From JALZEG01 sp046263255 (GTDB lineage: Bacteria > Actinomycetota > CADDZG01 > WHSQ01), in assembly GCA_046263255.1 (NCBI GenBank), contig JBHELD010000044.1:1-19913 (forward strand): a DNA stretch of 19,913 nt, read 5' to 3'. Every line of letters starts with the position of its first letter. The first letter of the stretch is position 1. The translations under genes were made by a program, and so were the position numbers. Shown here one piece after another: positions 13,475 to 19,913 of this stretch. The notes beneath the pieces were generated by a model, which was not told the origin of the DNA, made no database searches, and worked only from the letters and a program-made list of their open reading frames with translations.

Positions 13475-13900
13475 TTGTCCGGCCGCGTCGAGGAGGCCGC
13501 GTCGATCCTCCTCGAGATCCCCCCGCACTCGGCCTACGTGGCGATCGTGAGGCTGGCCTTCACCTCGCTCGGCCGCGTCGCGGGGCTGGACGAGGAGAAG
13601 CTCGACGACCTGAAGATCGCGATCTCCGAGTCGTGCGCGACCGCGGTCCTGTCGACCCAGGAGGCGGGCGTGGACGCGCCGGTGACCATCTCGTTCACCG
13701 CCGACGAGGAGCGCCTCGAGGTCGTCGTCGCGGACTCCGGCGCCGTCGCTTCGACCGGGGAGGTCGACGCAGCGGACTCGCAGGGGTTCTCGACCCGCGA
13801 CGTCATGTCGATGGAGCTCCTGAAGAGCCTGGTGGACGAGTTCGAGCTGTCGCCGCGAGAGGGTGGGGGCATGCAGACCCGGCTGATGCTCCGCCGCTAG
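13475..13900 (+). CDS. Degenerate RsbW-like HATPase (anti-sigma factor partner)
   Basis: A 141-residue protein with the size and position of an anti-sigma kinase (RsbW/SpoIIAB). The N-terminal half matches the family (HSAYVAIVRLAFTSLGRVAGLDEEKLDDLKIAISES). In the N box Glu52 is present but the Mg-binding Asn four residues later is Thr56. The G1 box DxGxG is reduced to DSGAV (Asp87, Gly89 only), and in the region of the G2 box (FSTRDVMSMELLKSLVDEFEL) the usual Gly-rich ATP lid is missing. Kinase activity is therefore doubtful; it may bind its partners without phosphorylating them. The TTG start at 13475 lies one base after the STAS stop. The stop overlaps the convergent M1 gene's stop in CTAG. 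Confidence 0.83.
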   Translation: MSGRVEEAASILLEIPPHSAYVAIVRLAFTSLGRVAGLDEEKLDDLKIAISESCATAVLSTQEAGVDAPVTISFTADEERLEVVVADSGAVASTGEVDAADSQGFSTRDVMSMELLKSLVDEFELSPREGGGMQTRLMLRR

Positions 13901-16314
13901 AAGTACCGGTCGAGGATCGCGGCGGCTCGATCTCCGGCGACGTCCCTCACGGTCCGCACGAAGCCTTGGACCGTCCCGATCCCGAGGGAGCCGCGCTCGT
14001 GCCAGGTCCGCAGCACCGCGTCGTACCGGTCGGCGCCGAGGGTGCGGCGAAGCTCCATCAGCACCTCGGACCCCTCGAAGTAGACGACCTCCGCGTAGCT
14101 CTCGTTCGAGTCGAAGTCCTCGACCCGCGCGGTCACCGCCCGCGCCGTTGGGGGCGCGTCCGGGGTGAGGTTCGTCATCAGCCACGTCCGCCGGCCGTCC
14201 TCCTGCCCCTCGAGCCAGACGCGGGTGGAGGCCTCCGCGAGGGCCTCGTCGAGCCACGGCTCCCGGATCTGGTCGTTTCCCACCGATGCGTACCACCACT
14301 GGTGCGCGACCTCGTGGCCGACGACGTAGCGCGCCCGTGCCGCCTCGAAGCCGGAGTACGAGACGAGCTCGGGCAGCAGCGGCAATCCGGCGAAGGACTC
14401 CACCCCGCTCGACACGAACAGCGTGCCGGGGTACTCCATCCCCCCGAGGCGGCCCGCGGTCTCGACGACGTCGACCTCGGGCCACGGCAGCGGGCCGTAG
14501 CGGCGGGTGTAGTCGGCAACCGCGGATGCCGCCGAGTCGAGGTTCGCCTGTCCCCGCCGCCCCTGCCCGGCGGGATACCAGGAACGAACGATGGTGCCCT
14601 CCGCCGTCTCCTCGAGACCGCGCAGGAAAGGCGCGACGGCGAACGCGGCATCTCGCACTGCAGGCGTCGCGAACTCCCACACGCGCGTCCCCGGTTCCCC
14701 CGGATCCACGGAGACGAGCGTCCCGGTTCCCACGACGGAGACGTTCTCGTCGACCGTCAACGCGACGTCGTAGTCGGCGACACCGGCGAAGAAGGGGTCT
14801 CCGATCGAGGCGAACGGGTCGAGCCGCCACCGCCCGCCGTCGCGTCGCGCGACGACCGGTATCCAGTTCCCGAGCAGCGTGAGGTCGTCCCAGCGGCCGA
14901 ACCTCTCGGGAAAGCGCGGAAGGTCCATCGCCATCTCGATCGAGGCCGCGACGCGCCGGCCGGGGATGAGCGGCCGGGGAAGGTCCAGGACGACCGCGGT
15001 GCCGGCCGGCTCCGCGGGGACGGGCTGCCCCGCCACGGAGACTTCGAACCTGTGTAGCTCACCGGGGCGCGCGAACGCCTGGAACCCGCCGTTGAAGTCG
15101 GACTCGAGCAGGTCCTCCGCGAACGGGATCCGTTGCAGAGGCCGGGTGTACGCGAGCGGGTAGACGTGGATCCCGAGGTCGACGAGCGTGTCGCCGGTCT
15201 CGTTGAGGTAGTCGATCGACGTCGTCCACGTCAGCTCGTCACCGTCGAGGTGCGCCGCCACTCCGTAGCGCGTGCGCGTTCCCACGAGCCGCGCCGGCGC
15301 GGCCTCGACGGCATCCTCCGGTTCGAGGGCGCGCCGCGCGATGGCCTCTTCGACTCGTACGTTCGCCGCACGGAAGCGGTCGTCGATCAGGGTCGGGAGC
15401 CCGTTTCCGGCCAGTGCGATCGCGACGCCGCCCGCCAGCGCGCGCCGCACCCAGGGATCGCCCCGGCGCTCGCCGCGGTCCCGGCGCGGTCGAGGATCCT
15501 CCGCGCGGTCGTAGACCGCGGTCCAGGCCGCGATGCCGAAGGCAAGCAGGGCCGTCTCCATCGGGACGGCCACGAGAAGCTGCGCCCCCTGTCGCGCCAG
15601 CTCGTAGCCGCTCGCGCTGGGGTAGTCGTACGCGGTGTCCTGCAGGACGGGCGTGATCAGCCGTCCGCCTATCCAGACGGAGACGCCGATCGCGACCAAT
15701 CCCACCCATGTCACCGCGACGTCGTGACGCACCGCCCGCACGAAGCGGGCCCCGGTCCGCCACGCCATGGCGGGCGCGAGGCCGTCGAGGACCGCGGCGC
15801 GGAGCGCCATGCTCAGCACTATCCGTAGGAGCGTGCGCGCCAGCGCGAACGCGAGCGCACCCAGGAGGAGCAGCGTCCCGAACGACGCGGGACCCGCGGC
15901 GGACGCGAGCGCGAACAGGATCACCGCGAGGACCGTGAGGACCGCGTACGTCTGCAGGTGCATCCACGCGACGCGCCGCCACGAGCGCGTCGTAGCGGCC
16001 CGCGCCTGCGGCCACGGCACCGCCTCGCCGGGGCGCGACATCCAGACCGCCATCGCGTAGAGCCGGGCCCACGCGGCAAAGCCCGCCACCACGGCGACCC
16101 CACCGACCGCCACCACGGCAGCCGACACGCCGGGGGTCCGCCCCCACACCTCGCCCGCCAGCGCGGCGTCCCCCGTCAACAGGAACGCGACACCGCCGGC
16201 CGCGCCGACGGTCACGAGCAGCGCCTGAGGGATCGCGCCGAGCAGCGAGCAGGAGCCGGCGGCGAGCCACAGCCGCGGGCGGGAGACCAGGACGTTCCGG
16301 GCGGCCGCGAGCAT
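13897..16314 (-). CDS. Membrane-anchored M1-family aminopeptidase
   Basis: An 805-residue protein. Residues 1 to about 330 form a multi-pass membrane region with roughly six or seven hydrophobic segments (for example PQALLVTVGAAGGVAFLL, TYAVLTVLAVILFALASAA, VAVTWVGLVAIGVSVWIGG). The rest is an M1 peptidase: N-terminal beta domain from about 360, substrate motif GGMEYPG (Glu627; Asn of GxMEN replaced by Tyr), and HEVAH (His667, Glu668, His671) followed after 18 residues by Glu690 in WLDEALAE, a complete gluzincin site. The peptidase domain probably faces outward, but orientation is inferred. The ATG at 16314 starts the first hydrophobic stretch; no clear ribosome-binding site is seen. It is divergent from the DtxR gene and converges with the RsbW-like gene, sharing the CTAG stop. 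Confidence 0.92.
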   Translation of the reverse strand: MLAAARNVLVSRPRLWLAAGSCSLLGAIPQALLVTVGAAGGVAFLLTGDAALAGEVWGRTPGVSAAVVAVGGVAVVAGFAAWARLYAMAVWMSRPGEAVPWPQARAATTRSWRRVAWMHLQTYAVLTVLAVILFALASAAGPASFGTLLLLGALAFALARTLLRIVLSMALRAAVLDGLAPAMAWRTGARFVRAVRHDVAVTWVGLVAIGVSVWIGGRLITPVLQDTAYDYPSASGYELARQGAQLLVAVPMETALLAFGIAAWTAVYDRAEDPRPRRDRGERRGDPWVRRALAGGVAIALAGNGLPTLIDDRFRAANVRVEEAIARRALEPEDAVEAAPARLVGTRTRYGVAAHLDGDELTWTTSIDYLNETGDTLVDLGIHVYPLAYTRPLQRIPFAEDLLESDFNGGFQAFARPGELHRFEVSVAGQPVPAEPAGTAVVLDLPRPLIPGRRVAASIEMAMDLPRFPERFGRWDDLTLLGNWIPVVARRDGGRWRLDPFASIGDPFFAGVADYDVALTVDENVSVVGTGTLVSVDPGEPGTRVWEFATPAVRDAAFAVAPFLRGLEETAEGTIVRSWYPAGQGRRGQANLDSAASAVADYTRRYGPLPWPEVDVVETAGRLGGMEYPGTLFVSSGVESFAGLPLLPELVSYSGFEAARARYVVGHEVAHQWWYASVGNDQIREPWLDEALAEASTRVWLEGQEDGRRTWLMTNLTPDAPPTARAVTARVEDFDSNESYAEVVYFEGSEVLMELRRTLGADRYDAVLRTWHERGSLGIGTVQGFVRTVRDVAGDRAAAILDRYF

Positions 16315-16350
16315 CCCGGGGTTTCTAACGCACCCGACCCCACCCCCCGT

Positions 16351-16380
16351 TTGACATTTTGAGGCACCAAAAGCTAGGTT
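16351..16380 (+). promoter_or_regulatory. Promoter with overlapping palindromic operator, dtxR-hppA operon
   Basis: TTGACA (16351-16356) and TAGGTT (16375-16380) are separated by 18 nt, the best sigma-70 type promoter in the window. In the spacer lies TTTTGAGGCACCAAAA (16357-16372), an imperfect palindrome (TTTTG..GC..CAAAA) the size of a DtxR/MntR half-site pair and placed so that binding would block RNA polymerase. Autoregulation by the DtxR protein encoded downstream is an inference. The A/T-rich run stands out in GC-rich surroundings. Confidence 0.5.
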
Positions 16381-16452
16381 CCCCCGGTCAAAAACCTGGC
16401 CCGGCGGGCAGCCCTTGAGCCAGGATCCTGCACGGCCCACGGAGACCCCGAC

Positions 16453-17151
16453 ATCGACGCGACCTACTCGAAGTCCGACCGCGAGACGCTGAAGGCGATC
16501 TACCGGCTGACACGCGGCGGCGCCGACGCGCATACCGGCGCGCTCGCCGACGCCCTCGGCGTCTCTCCGGGGACGGCTACGGCTGCGATCAAGCGCCTCG
16601 CGGAGCGAGACCTCCTCGACCACAAGCCGTATCGCGGCGTCGAGCTCACACCCGCCGGCCGCCGCGCCGCCGTAGCGTCGATCAGGCGGCACCGCATCGT
16701 CGAGCGCTTCCTCTCGGACATGCTCGGCTACGCGTGGAACGAGGCCGACCGTCTCGCCGGAGACTTCGAGCACGAGCTGCCGCAGGAGGTCGAGGACCGA
16801 CTGTTCATCGCGCTCGACCGTCCCGCGACGTGCCCCCACGGGTTCCCGATCCCCGAGCCCGACGTCACCGACATCCCCGACATGCCGCCCCTGTACGCGC
16901 TCGAGCCCGGCGACGTCGCCGTCGTCGCCGTCCCCGGCTCCACCGATCCCGACGTCATCAGCTTCCTCGAGACGCTCGGACTGCGCCCGGGGGTGAAGGT
17001 CACGGTTCGCGAGAAGCACCCGTTCGACGGACCGATCGTCCTGCGCGTCGGCGGCCAGGACCGCACGGTGTCGGAGCGCGTCGCGCGGCAGATCTACGTC
17101 CGCAAGGAAGAGAGCAAGACGAACGTAACGAGAAAGGAGAAAAGCGCATGA
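16453..17151 (+). CDS. DtxR/MntR-family metal-dependent regulator, start at ATC
   Basis: A protein of about 232 residues, the normal size for a three-domain DtxR member. Residues about 5-65 are a winged helix (SDRETLKAIYRLTRGGADAH, LADALGVSPGTATAAIKRLAE, LTPAGRRAA), 66-140 a dimerisation and metal domain (RRHRIVERFL, DFEHELPQEVEDRL, TCPHGFPIP), and 150-220 an SH3/FeoA-like domain (LEPGDVAVVAVPG, GLRPGVKVTVREKHPFDGPI). No ATG, GTG or TTG exists in frame before the ATG at 16720, which would remove the whole DNA-binding domain. GGAG at 16441-16444 sits 8 nt before ATC at 16453, so I place the start there. Of the metal ligands, the first His and Glu (HRIVE) and the EH pair are present, but the residue three before EH is Gly rather than Cys/Glu. 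The stop shares ATGA with hppA. Confidence 0.82.
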   Translation: MDATYSKSDRETLKAIYRLTRGGADAHTGALADALGVSPGTATAAIKRLAERDLLDHKPYRGVELTPAGRRAAVASIRRHRIVERFLSDMLGYAWNEADRLAGDFEHELPQEVEDRLFIALDRPATCPHGFPIPEPDVTDIPDMPPLYALEPGDVAVVAVPGSTDPDVISFLETLGLRPGVKVTVREKHPFDGPIVLRVGGQDRTVSERVARQIYVRKEESKTNVTRKEKSA

Positions 17152-19499
17152 GACCTCTCCTGCTGGCTGCAGAAGGGGGGTATCAGGAGTTCGAGCTGGG
17201 CGGCACGGAGATCTTCTGGCTGATCTTCTCCGCCTTCACCGCGCTGCTTGCGATCGGCGTCGGATTCACGCTCATGCGGGGAGTCCTCGCCGCGGACGCC
17301 GGCACGCCGAAGATGAAGGAGATCGCCGGCGCGATCCAGGAGGGCGCGATGGCGTACCTGACGCGCCAGTTCAAGACGATCACCGTGATCCTGGTGCCGC
17401 TCGTCGTCATCGTGTTCCTGACGTCGACCGAGGTGGTGAAGCCCGGCGGCGAGACCGCGCTCAGCTTCGCGGAGTCCGGGATCTTCCGGACGCTCGCGTT
17501 CGTCGCCGGCTGTCTGATGTCGGGCCTCACCGGGTTCATCGGCATGAGCCTCGCGGTGCGAGGGAACGTCCGCACGGCCGCGGCCGCACGGTCGGGATCG
17601 CTTCCCGCCGCGCTAAAGGTCGCGTTCCGCACCGGCGGCGTCGCCGGCATGTTCACGGTCGGGCTCGGGCTCCTCGGCGCGACGATCATCATCCTGATCT
17701 TCCAGAACACGTCGTCGGCCATCCTCGTCGGCTTCGGGTTCGGGGGATCGCTGCTCGCGCTGTTCCTCCGGGTCGGAGGGGGGATCTTCACCAAGGCCGC
17801 CGACGTCGGCGCCGACCTGGTCGGCAAGGTCGAGGCGGGCATCCCCGAGGACGACCCGCGCAACCCCGCCACGATCGCAGACAACGTCGGCGACAACGTC
17901 GGCGACTGCGCAGGTATGGCCGCGGACCTCTTCGAGAGCTACGAGGTCACGCTCGTCGCCGCGATCATCCTCGGCGTCCCCGCGTTCGACTCGATCGGCC
18001 TGAACCCGGCCCTCGGCCTGATCTTCCCGGTCATCGCCCGTGCGATCGGCGTGGTCGCCTCGATCGTCGGCGTCTACATGGTCCGTGCCACCGACAAGGA
18101 CAAGACCGCGATGGCGCCGATCAACCGCGGGTTTGCGACCGCCGGCATCCTGACCGTGATCGGGACGTACCTGGTCGCGCAGTTCTACGTCGAGAACCTG
18201 AGGATCTTCTGGGCCGTCGTCATCGGCCTCGTGCTCGCGCAGGTCGTCAGCCGTCTCACCGAGTACTTCACGTCCACGGAGAGGTCGCCCGTGCAGGAGA
18301 TCGCGGTGGCGGCGCGCACCGGTCCGGCGACGACGATCCTGTCCGGGGTCTCGTCCGGCCTGGAGTCGTCGGTTTACTCGATCATCGCGATCGCGGGTGC
18401 GCTCGGCGTGGGGATCGCGCTCGGCGACTGGAACCTGCAGTTCTCCCTCTACCTCGTCGCGCTGACGGGAATGGGCATGCTCGCGACGACCGGCGTCGTC
18501 GTGTCCGAGGACACCTACGGACCGGTCTCCGACAACGCGGCCGGCATCGCGGAGATGTCGGGGGAGTTCAAGGGCGAGCCCGAGCGGATCATGGTGAGCC
18601 TCGACGCCGTCGGCAACACTACGAAGGCGGTCACCAAAGGCTTCGCGATCGGGTCCGCCGTCATCGCGGCAGTCGCCCTGTTTGCTTCGTACATCGAGAC
18701 GATCGCGGCGGAGCTTCCGGACATCGCCGAGGGCGTCGATATCTTCAAGCTTCCGGAGACTCAGATAAACGTCGCCAACCCCACCACGTTCATCGGGCTC
18801 CTCATCGGCGGGTCGATCGCGTTCCTGTTCTCCGCCCTCGCGATCCGCGCGGTCGGGCGCTCGGCCGCGGTCGTGGTGCAGGAGGTCCGCCGGCAGTTCC
18901 GCGAGAAGCCCGGCATCATGCAGGGGACGGAGCGGCCGGACTACGGCCCCGTCATCGACATCTGCACGGCTGCTTCACTGCGCGAGCTTGCGACGCCGGC
19001 GCTCCTCGCCGTCCTGTCGCCGGTCATCATCGGCTTCGGCATCAACTACTTCGCGCTCGGCGCGTTCCTCGCCGCCGTGATCCTCACGGGACAGCTGATG
19101 GCGGTGTTCCTCTCGAACGCCGGTGGCGCGTGGGACAACGCGAAGAAGCACATCGAGGACGGCCACGAGGGTGGCAAGGGATCCGAGGCGCACAAGGCCG
19201 CGGTGATCGGCGACACCGTCGGCGACCCGTTCAAGGACACCGCCGGACCCGCTCTCAACCCGCTGATCAAGGTGATGAACCTGATCTCGCTGCTGATCCT
19301 GCCCGCCGTCATCAACCTGCAGGACAACGACGGGGTGCGGTTCACAATCGCGGGCCTCGCTCTGCTCGTCCTGATCGGCGCGGTCGCGTTCAGCAAGCGC
19401 AAGGGCGTCGCGATGGACGAGGACATCGCCCCTCTCGCGGCCGCAGGGGGGCCGGGGACGATCTCCGGACCGCCGAGCGAGTCGGCCGCACGGCCGTAG
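17148..19499 (+). CDS. hppA: K+-independent H+-translocating membrane pyrophosphatase
   Basis: A 783-residue multi-pass membrane protein (about 16 helices) that pumps protons out of the cytoplasm using pyrophosphate hydrolysis. The catalytic loops are complete: GIPEDDPRNPATIADNVGDNVGDCAGM (from about residue 231, written across two adjacent motifs), SEDTYGPVSDNAAGIAEM and GDTVGDPFKDTAGPALNPL (688-706). The K+-dependence position reads GNTTKA with Lys493, where K+-dependent enzymes have Ala, so the enzyme should be K+-independent. The ATG at 17148 has AAAGGAG 8 nt upstream and overlaps the DtxR stop by 4 nt (ATGA), so the pump is made in step with the regulator. A strong terminator follows within 30 nt. 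Confidence 0.97.
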   Translation: MRPLLLAAEGGYQEFELGGTEIFWLIFSAFTALLAIGVGFTLMRGVLAADAGTPKMKEIAGAIQEGAMAYLTRQFKTITVILVPLVVIVFLTSTEVVKPGGETALSFAESGIFRTLAFVAGCLMSGLTGFIGMSLAVRGNVRTAAAARSGSLPAALKVAFRTGGVAGMFTVGLGLLGATIIILIFQNTSSAILVGFGFGGSLLALFLRVGGGIFTKAADVGADLVGKVEAGIPEDDPRNPATIADNVGDNVGDCAGMAADLFESYEVTLVAAIILGVPAFDSIGLNPALGLIFPVIARAIGVVASIVGVYMVRATDKDKTAMAPINRGFATAGILTVIGTYLVAQFYVENLRIFWAVVIGLVLAQVVSRLTEYFTSTERSPVQEIAVAARTGPATTILSGVSSGLESSVYSIIAIAGALGVGIALGDWNLQFSLYLVALTGMGMLATTGVVVSEDTYGPVSDNAAGIAEMSGEFKGEPERIMVSLDAVGNTTKAVTKGFAIGSAVIAAVALFASYIETIAAELPDIAEGVDIFKLPETQINVANPTTFIGLLIGGSIAFLFSALAIRAVGRSAAVVVQEVRRQFREKPGIMQGTERPDYGPVIDICTAASLRELATPALLAVLSPVIIGFGINYFALGAFLAAVILTGQLMAVFLSNAGGAWDNAKKHIEDGHEGGKGSEAHKAAVIGDTVGDPFKDTAGPALNPLIKVMNLISLLILPAVINLQDNDGVRFTIAGLALLVLIGAVAFSKRKGVAMDEDIAPLAAAGGPGTISGPPSESAARP

Positions 19500-19523
19500 G
19501 CGTCCGGGCGTCGAGGAAGGAAC

Positions 19524-19561
19524 AAAAAGGAGGGGCCCCCGGCCGGGGGCCCCTCCTTTTT
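19524..19561. terminator. Perfect bidirectional rho-independent terminator
   Basis: A 38-nt perfect palindrome: 19-nt arms beginning AAAAAGGAGGGG and ending CCCCTCCTTTTT, GC-rich in the centre with T-runs at the 3' side on both strands. It lies between the convergent hppA stop (19499) and the stop of the next minus-strand gene (19570) and can serve both transcripts. Confidence 0.95.
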
Positions 19562-19569
19562 GGGGGTTG

Positions 19570-19913
19570 CTAGCGGCGGCTGCCCCGGAAGAACGTCACC
19601 TCGATCGTCCCCGACGTCGCCACGGTCGCCGACCCGTCGCAGACGCCGGAGTAGACGACGACCCACACGTCCTTGCCGGGCTCGATCGGCATGGGCTTCT
19701 CGGTCTCGCCGCAGAACGGGCCGACGTAGTTGCCCTCCTGCTCGATGCTGCCGCGCACGGGCCACCCCGCCTCGTCGTCGAGCGACACCGAGACGGTCCG
19801 CTCGCCGGGCCGCGGATGGAACGCGACCTCCGCGAGCGACACGCCCGGATCGTTCGGGTCGATGCGCCACTTCGTCACCATCACGGGCTCGTACGGTTCG
19901 ACGACCACGCGGC
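19570..19913 (-). CDS. Unknown protein, C-terminal part (runs off right edge)
   Basis: About 114 C-terminal residues of a protein whose start lies beyond the window; the frame is open to the edge, although a GTG at 19908 could by chance be a start. The sequence is rich in beta-type strands (VEPYEPVMVTKWRI, SLAEVAFHPRPG, TVSVSLDDEAG, DVWVVVYSGVCDG, GTIEVTFF) with one Cys pair (FCGE, VCDG), suggesting a compact extracellular or periplasm-like beta-sandwich. I recognise no family. It converges on hppA and shares its terminator. Confidence 0.7.
   Translation of the reverse strand, partial: RVVVEPYEPVMVTKWRIDPNDPGVSLAEVAFHPRPGERTVSVSLDDEAGWPVRGSIEQEGNYVGPFCGETEKPMPIEPGKDVWVVVYSGVCDGSATVATSGTIEVTFFRGSRR

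Noticed and set aside
16331..16349. C-rich tract that could form a G-quadruplex on the minus strand
   Set aside because: Only three adjacent G-runs are present and the next is about 15 nt away, so a stable quadruplex is unlikely; high GC explains it.
16315..17019. Open frame extending the M1 gene by 235 codons on the minus strand
   Set aside because: It is antisense to the DtxR gene and shows no domain; the hydrophobic start at 16314 is a natural beginning.
16720..17151. Truncated DtxR protein starting at ATG 16720
   Set aside because: The winged-helix domain is intact and in frame upstream to 16453, so the longer form is the real gene even though its start codon is unusual.

Overview
This is a very GC-rich window (about 70% by eye), tightly packed with genes on both strands, with many 1-7 nt start/stop overlaps and GTG or TTG starts. 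It looks like chromosome from a high-GC member of the Actinomycetota, probably a deep-branching or poorly sampled lineage. The strongest evidence is a central block whose order recalls the mycobacterial Rv3661-Rv3654c region: a HAD-IB phosphatase divergent from an Ssd/CpaE-like protein, followed by TadA/CpaF ATPase, TadB/C membrane protein, small Flp-type pilin, TadE and a TadE-like protein. No rRNA, tRNA, CRISPR array, insertion sequence or phage gene was seen, and no stretch above about 140 bases lacks a gene.

Layout. 1-1593 (minus): start of a HAD hydrolase cut by the window edge, preceded in the same operon by an ATP-grasp enzyme. 1683-2885 (minus): secreted LVIVD-repeat beta-propeller protein. 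3022-3180 (plus): tiny acidic exported protein. 3198-5041 (minus): HAD-IB phosphatase coupled by TGATG to a secreted coiled-coil NlpC/P60 peptidoglycan hydrolase. 5114-9809 (plus): Tad/Flp pilus operon, with two unusual members, a DUF192 lipoprotein and a TadE-like protein fused to a VanY-type (M15B) carboxypeptidase. 9876-11459 (plus): zinc metallopeptidase of the M3/M2 type. 11514-12991 (minus): membrane-anchored protein of unknown function coupled to a LytR-CpsA-Psr enzyme. 13123-13900 (plus): STAS anti-anti-sigma factor and a degenerate RsbW-like partner. 13897-16314 (minus): membrane-anchored M1 aminopeptidase. 16453-19499 (plus): DtxR-family regulator with no ordinary start codon, coupled by ATGA to a K+-independent H+-pumping pyrophosphatase and ended by a perfect 38-bp palindromic terminator. 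19570-19913 (minus): 3' end of an unknown gene.

Common thread. Much of the window concerns the cell envelope: pilus assembly, peptidoglycan hydrolysis (NlpC/P60, M15B), attachment of polymers to the wall (LCP), exported proteins and membrane peptidases. The most interesting candidate is the Tad operon. It encodes TadB and TadC as one chain and ends with a pseudopilin-like membrane protein carrying its own D-Ala-D-Ala carboxypeptidase domain. This suggests a pilus or secretion machine of a single-membrane bacterium that brings its own wall-remodelling enzyme. That functional reading is inference; the domain content is visible in the sequence.
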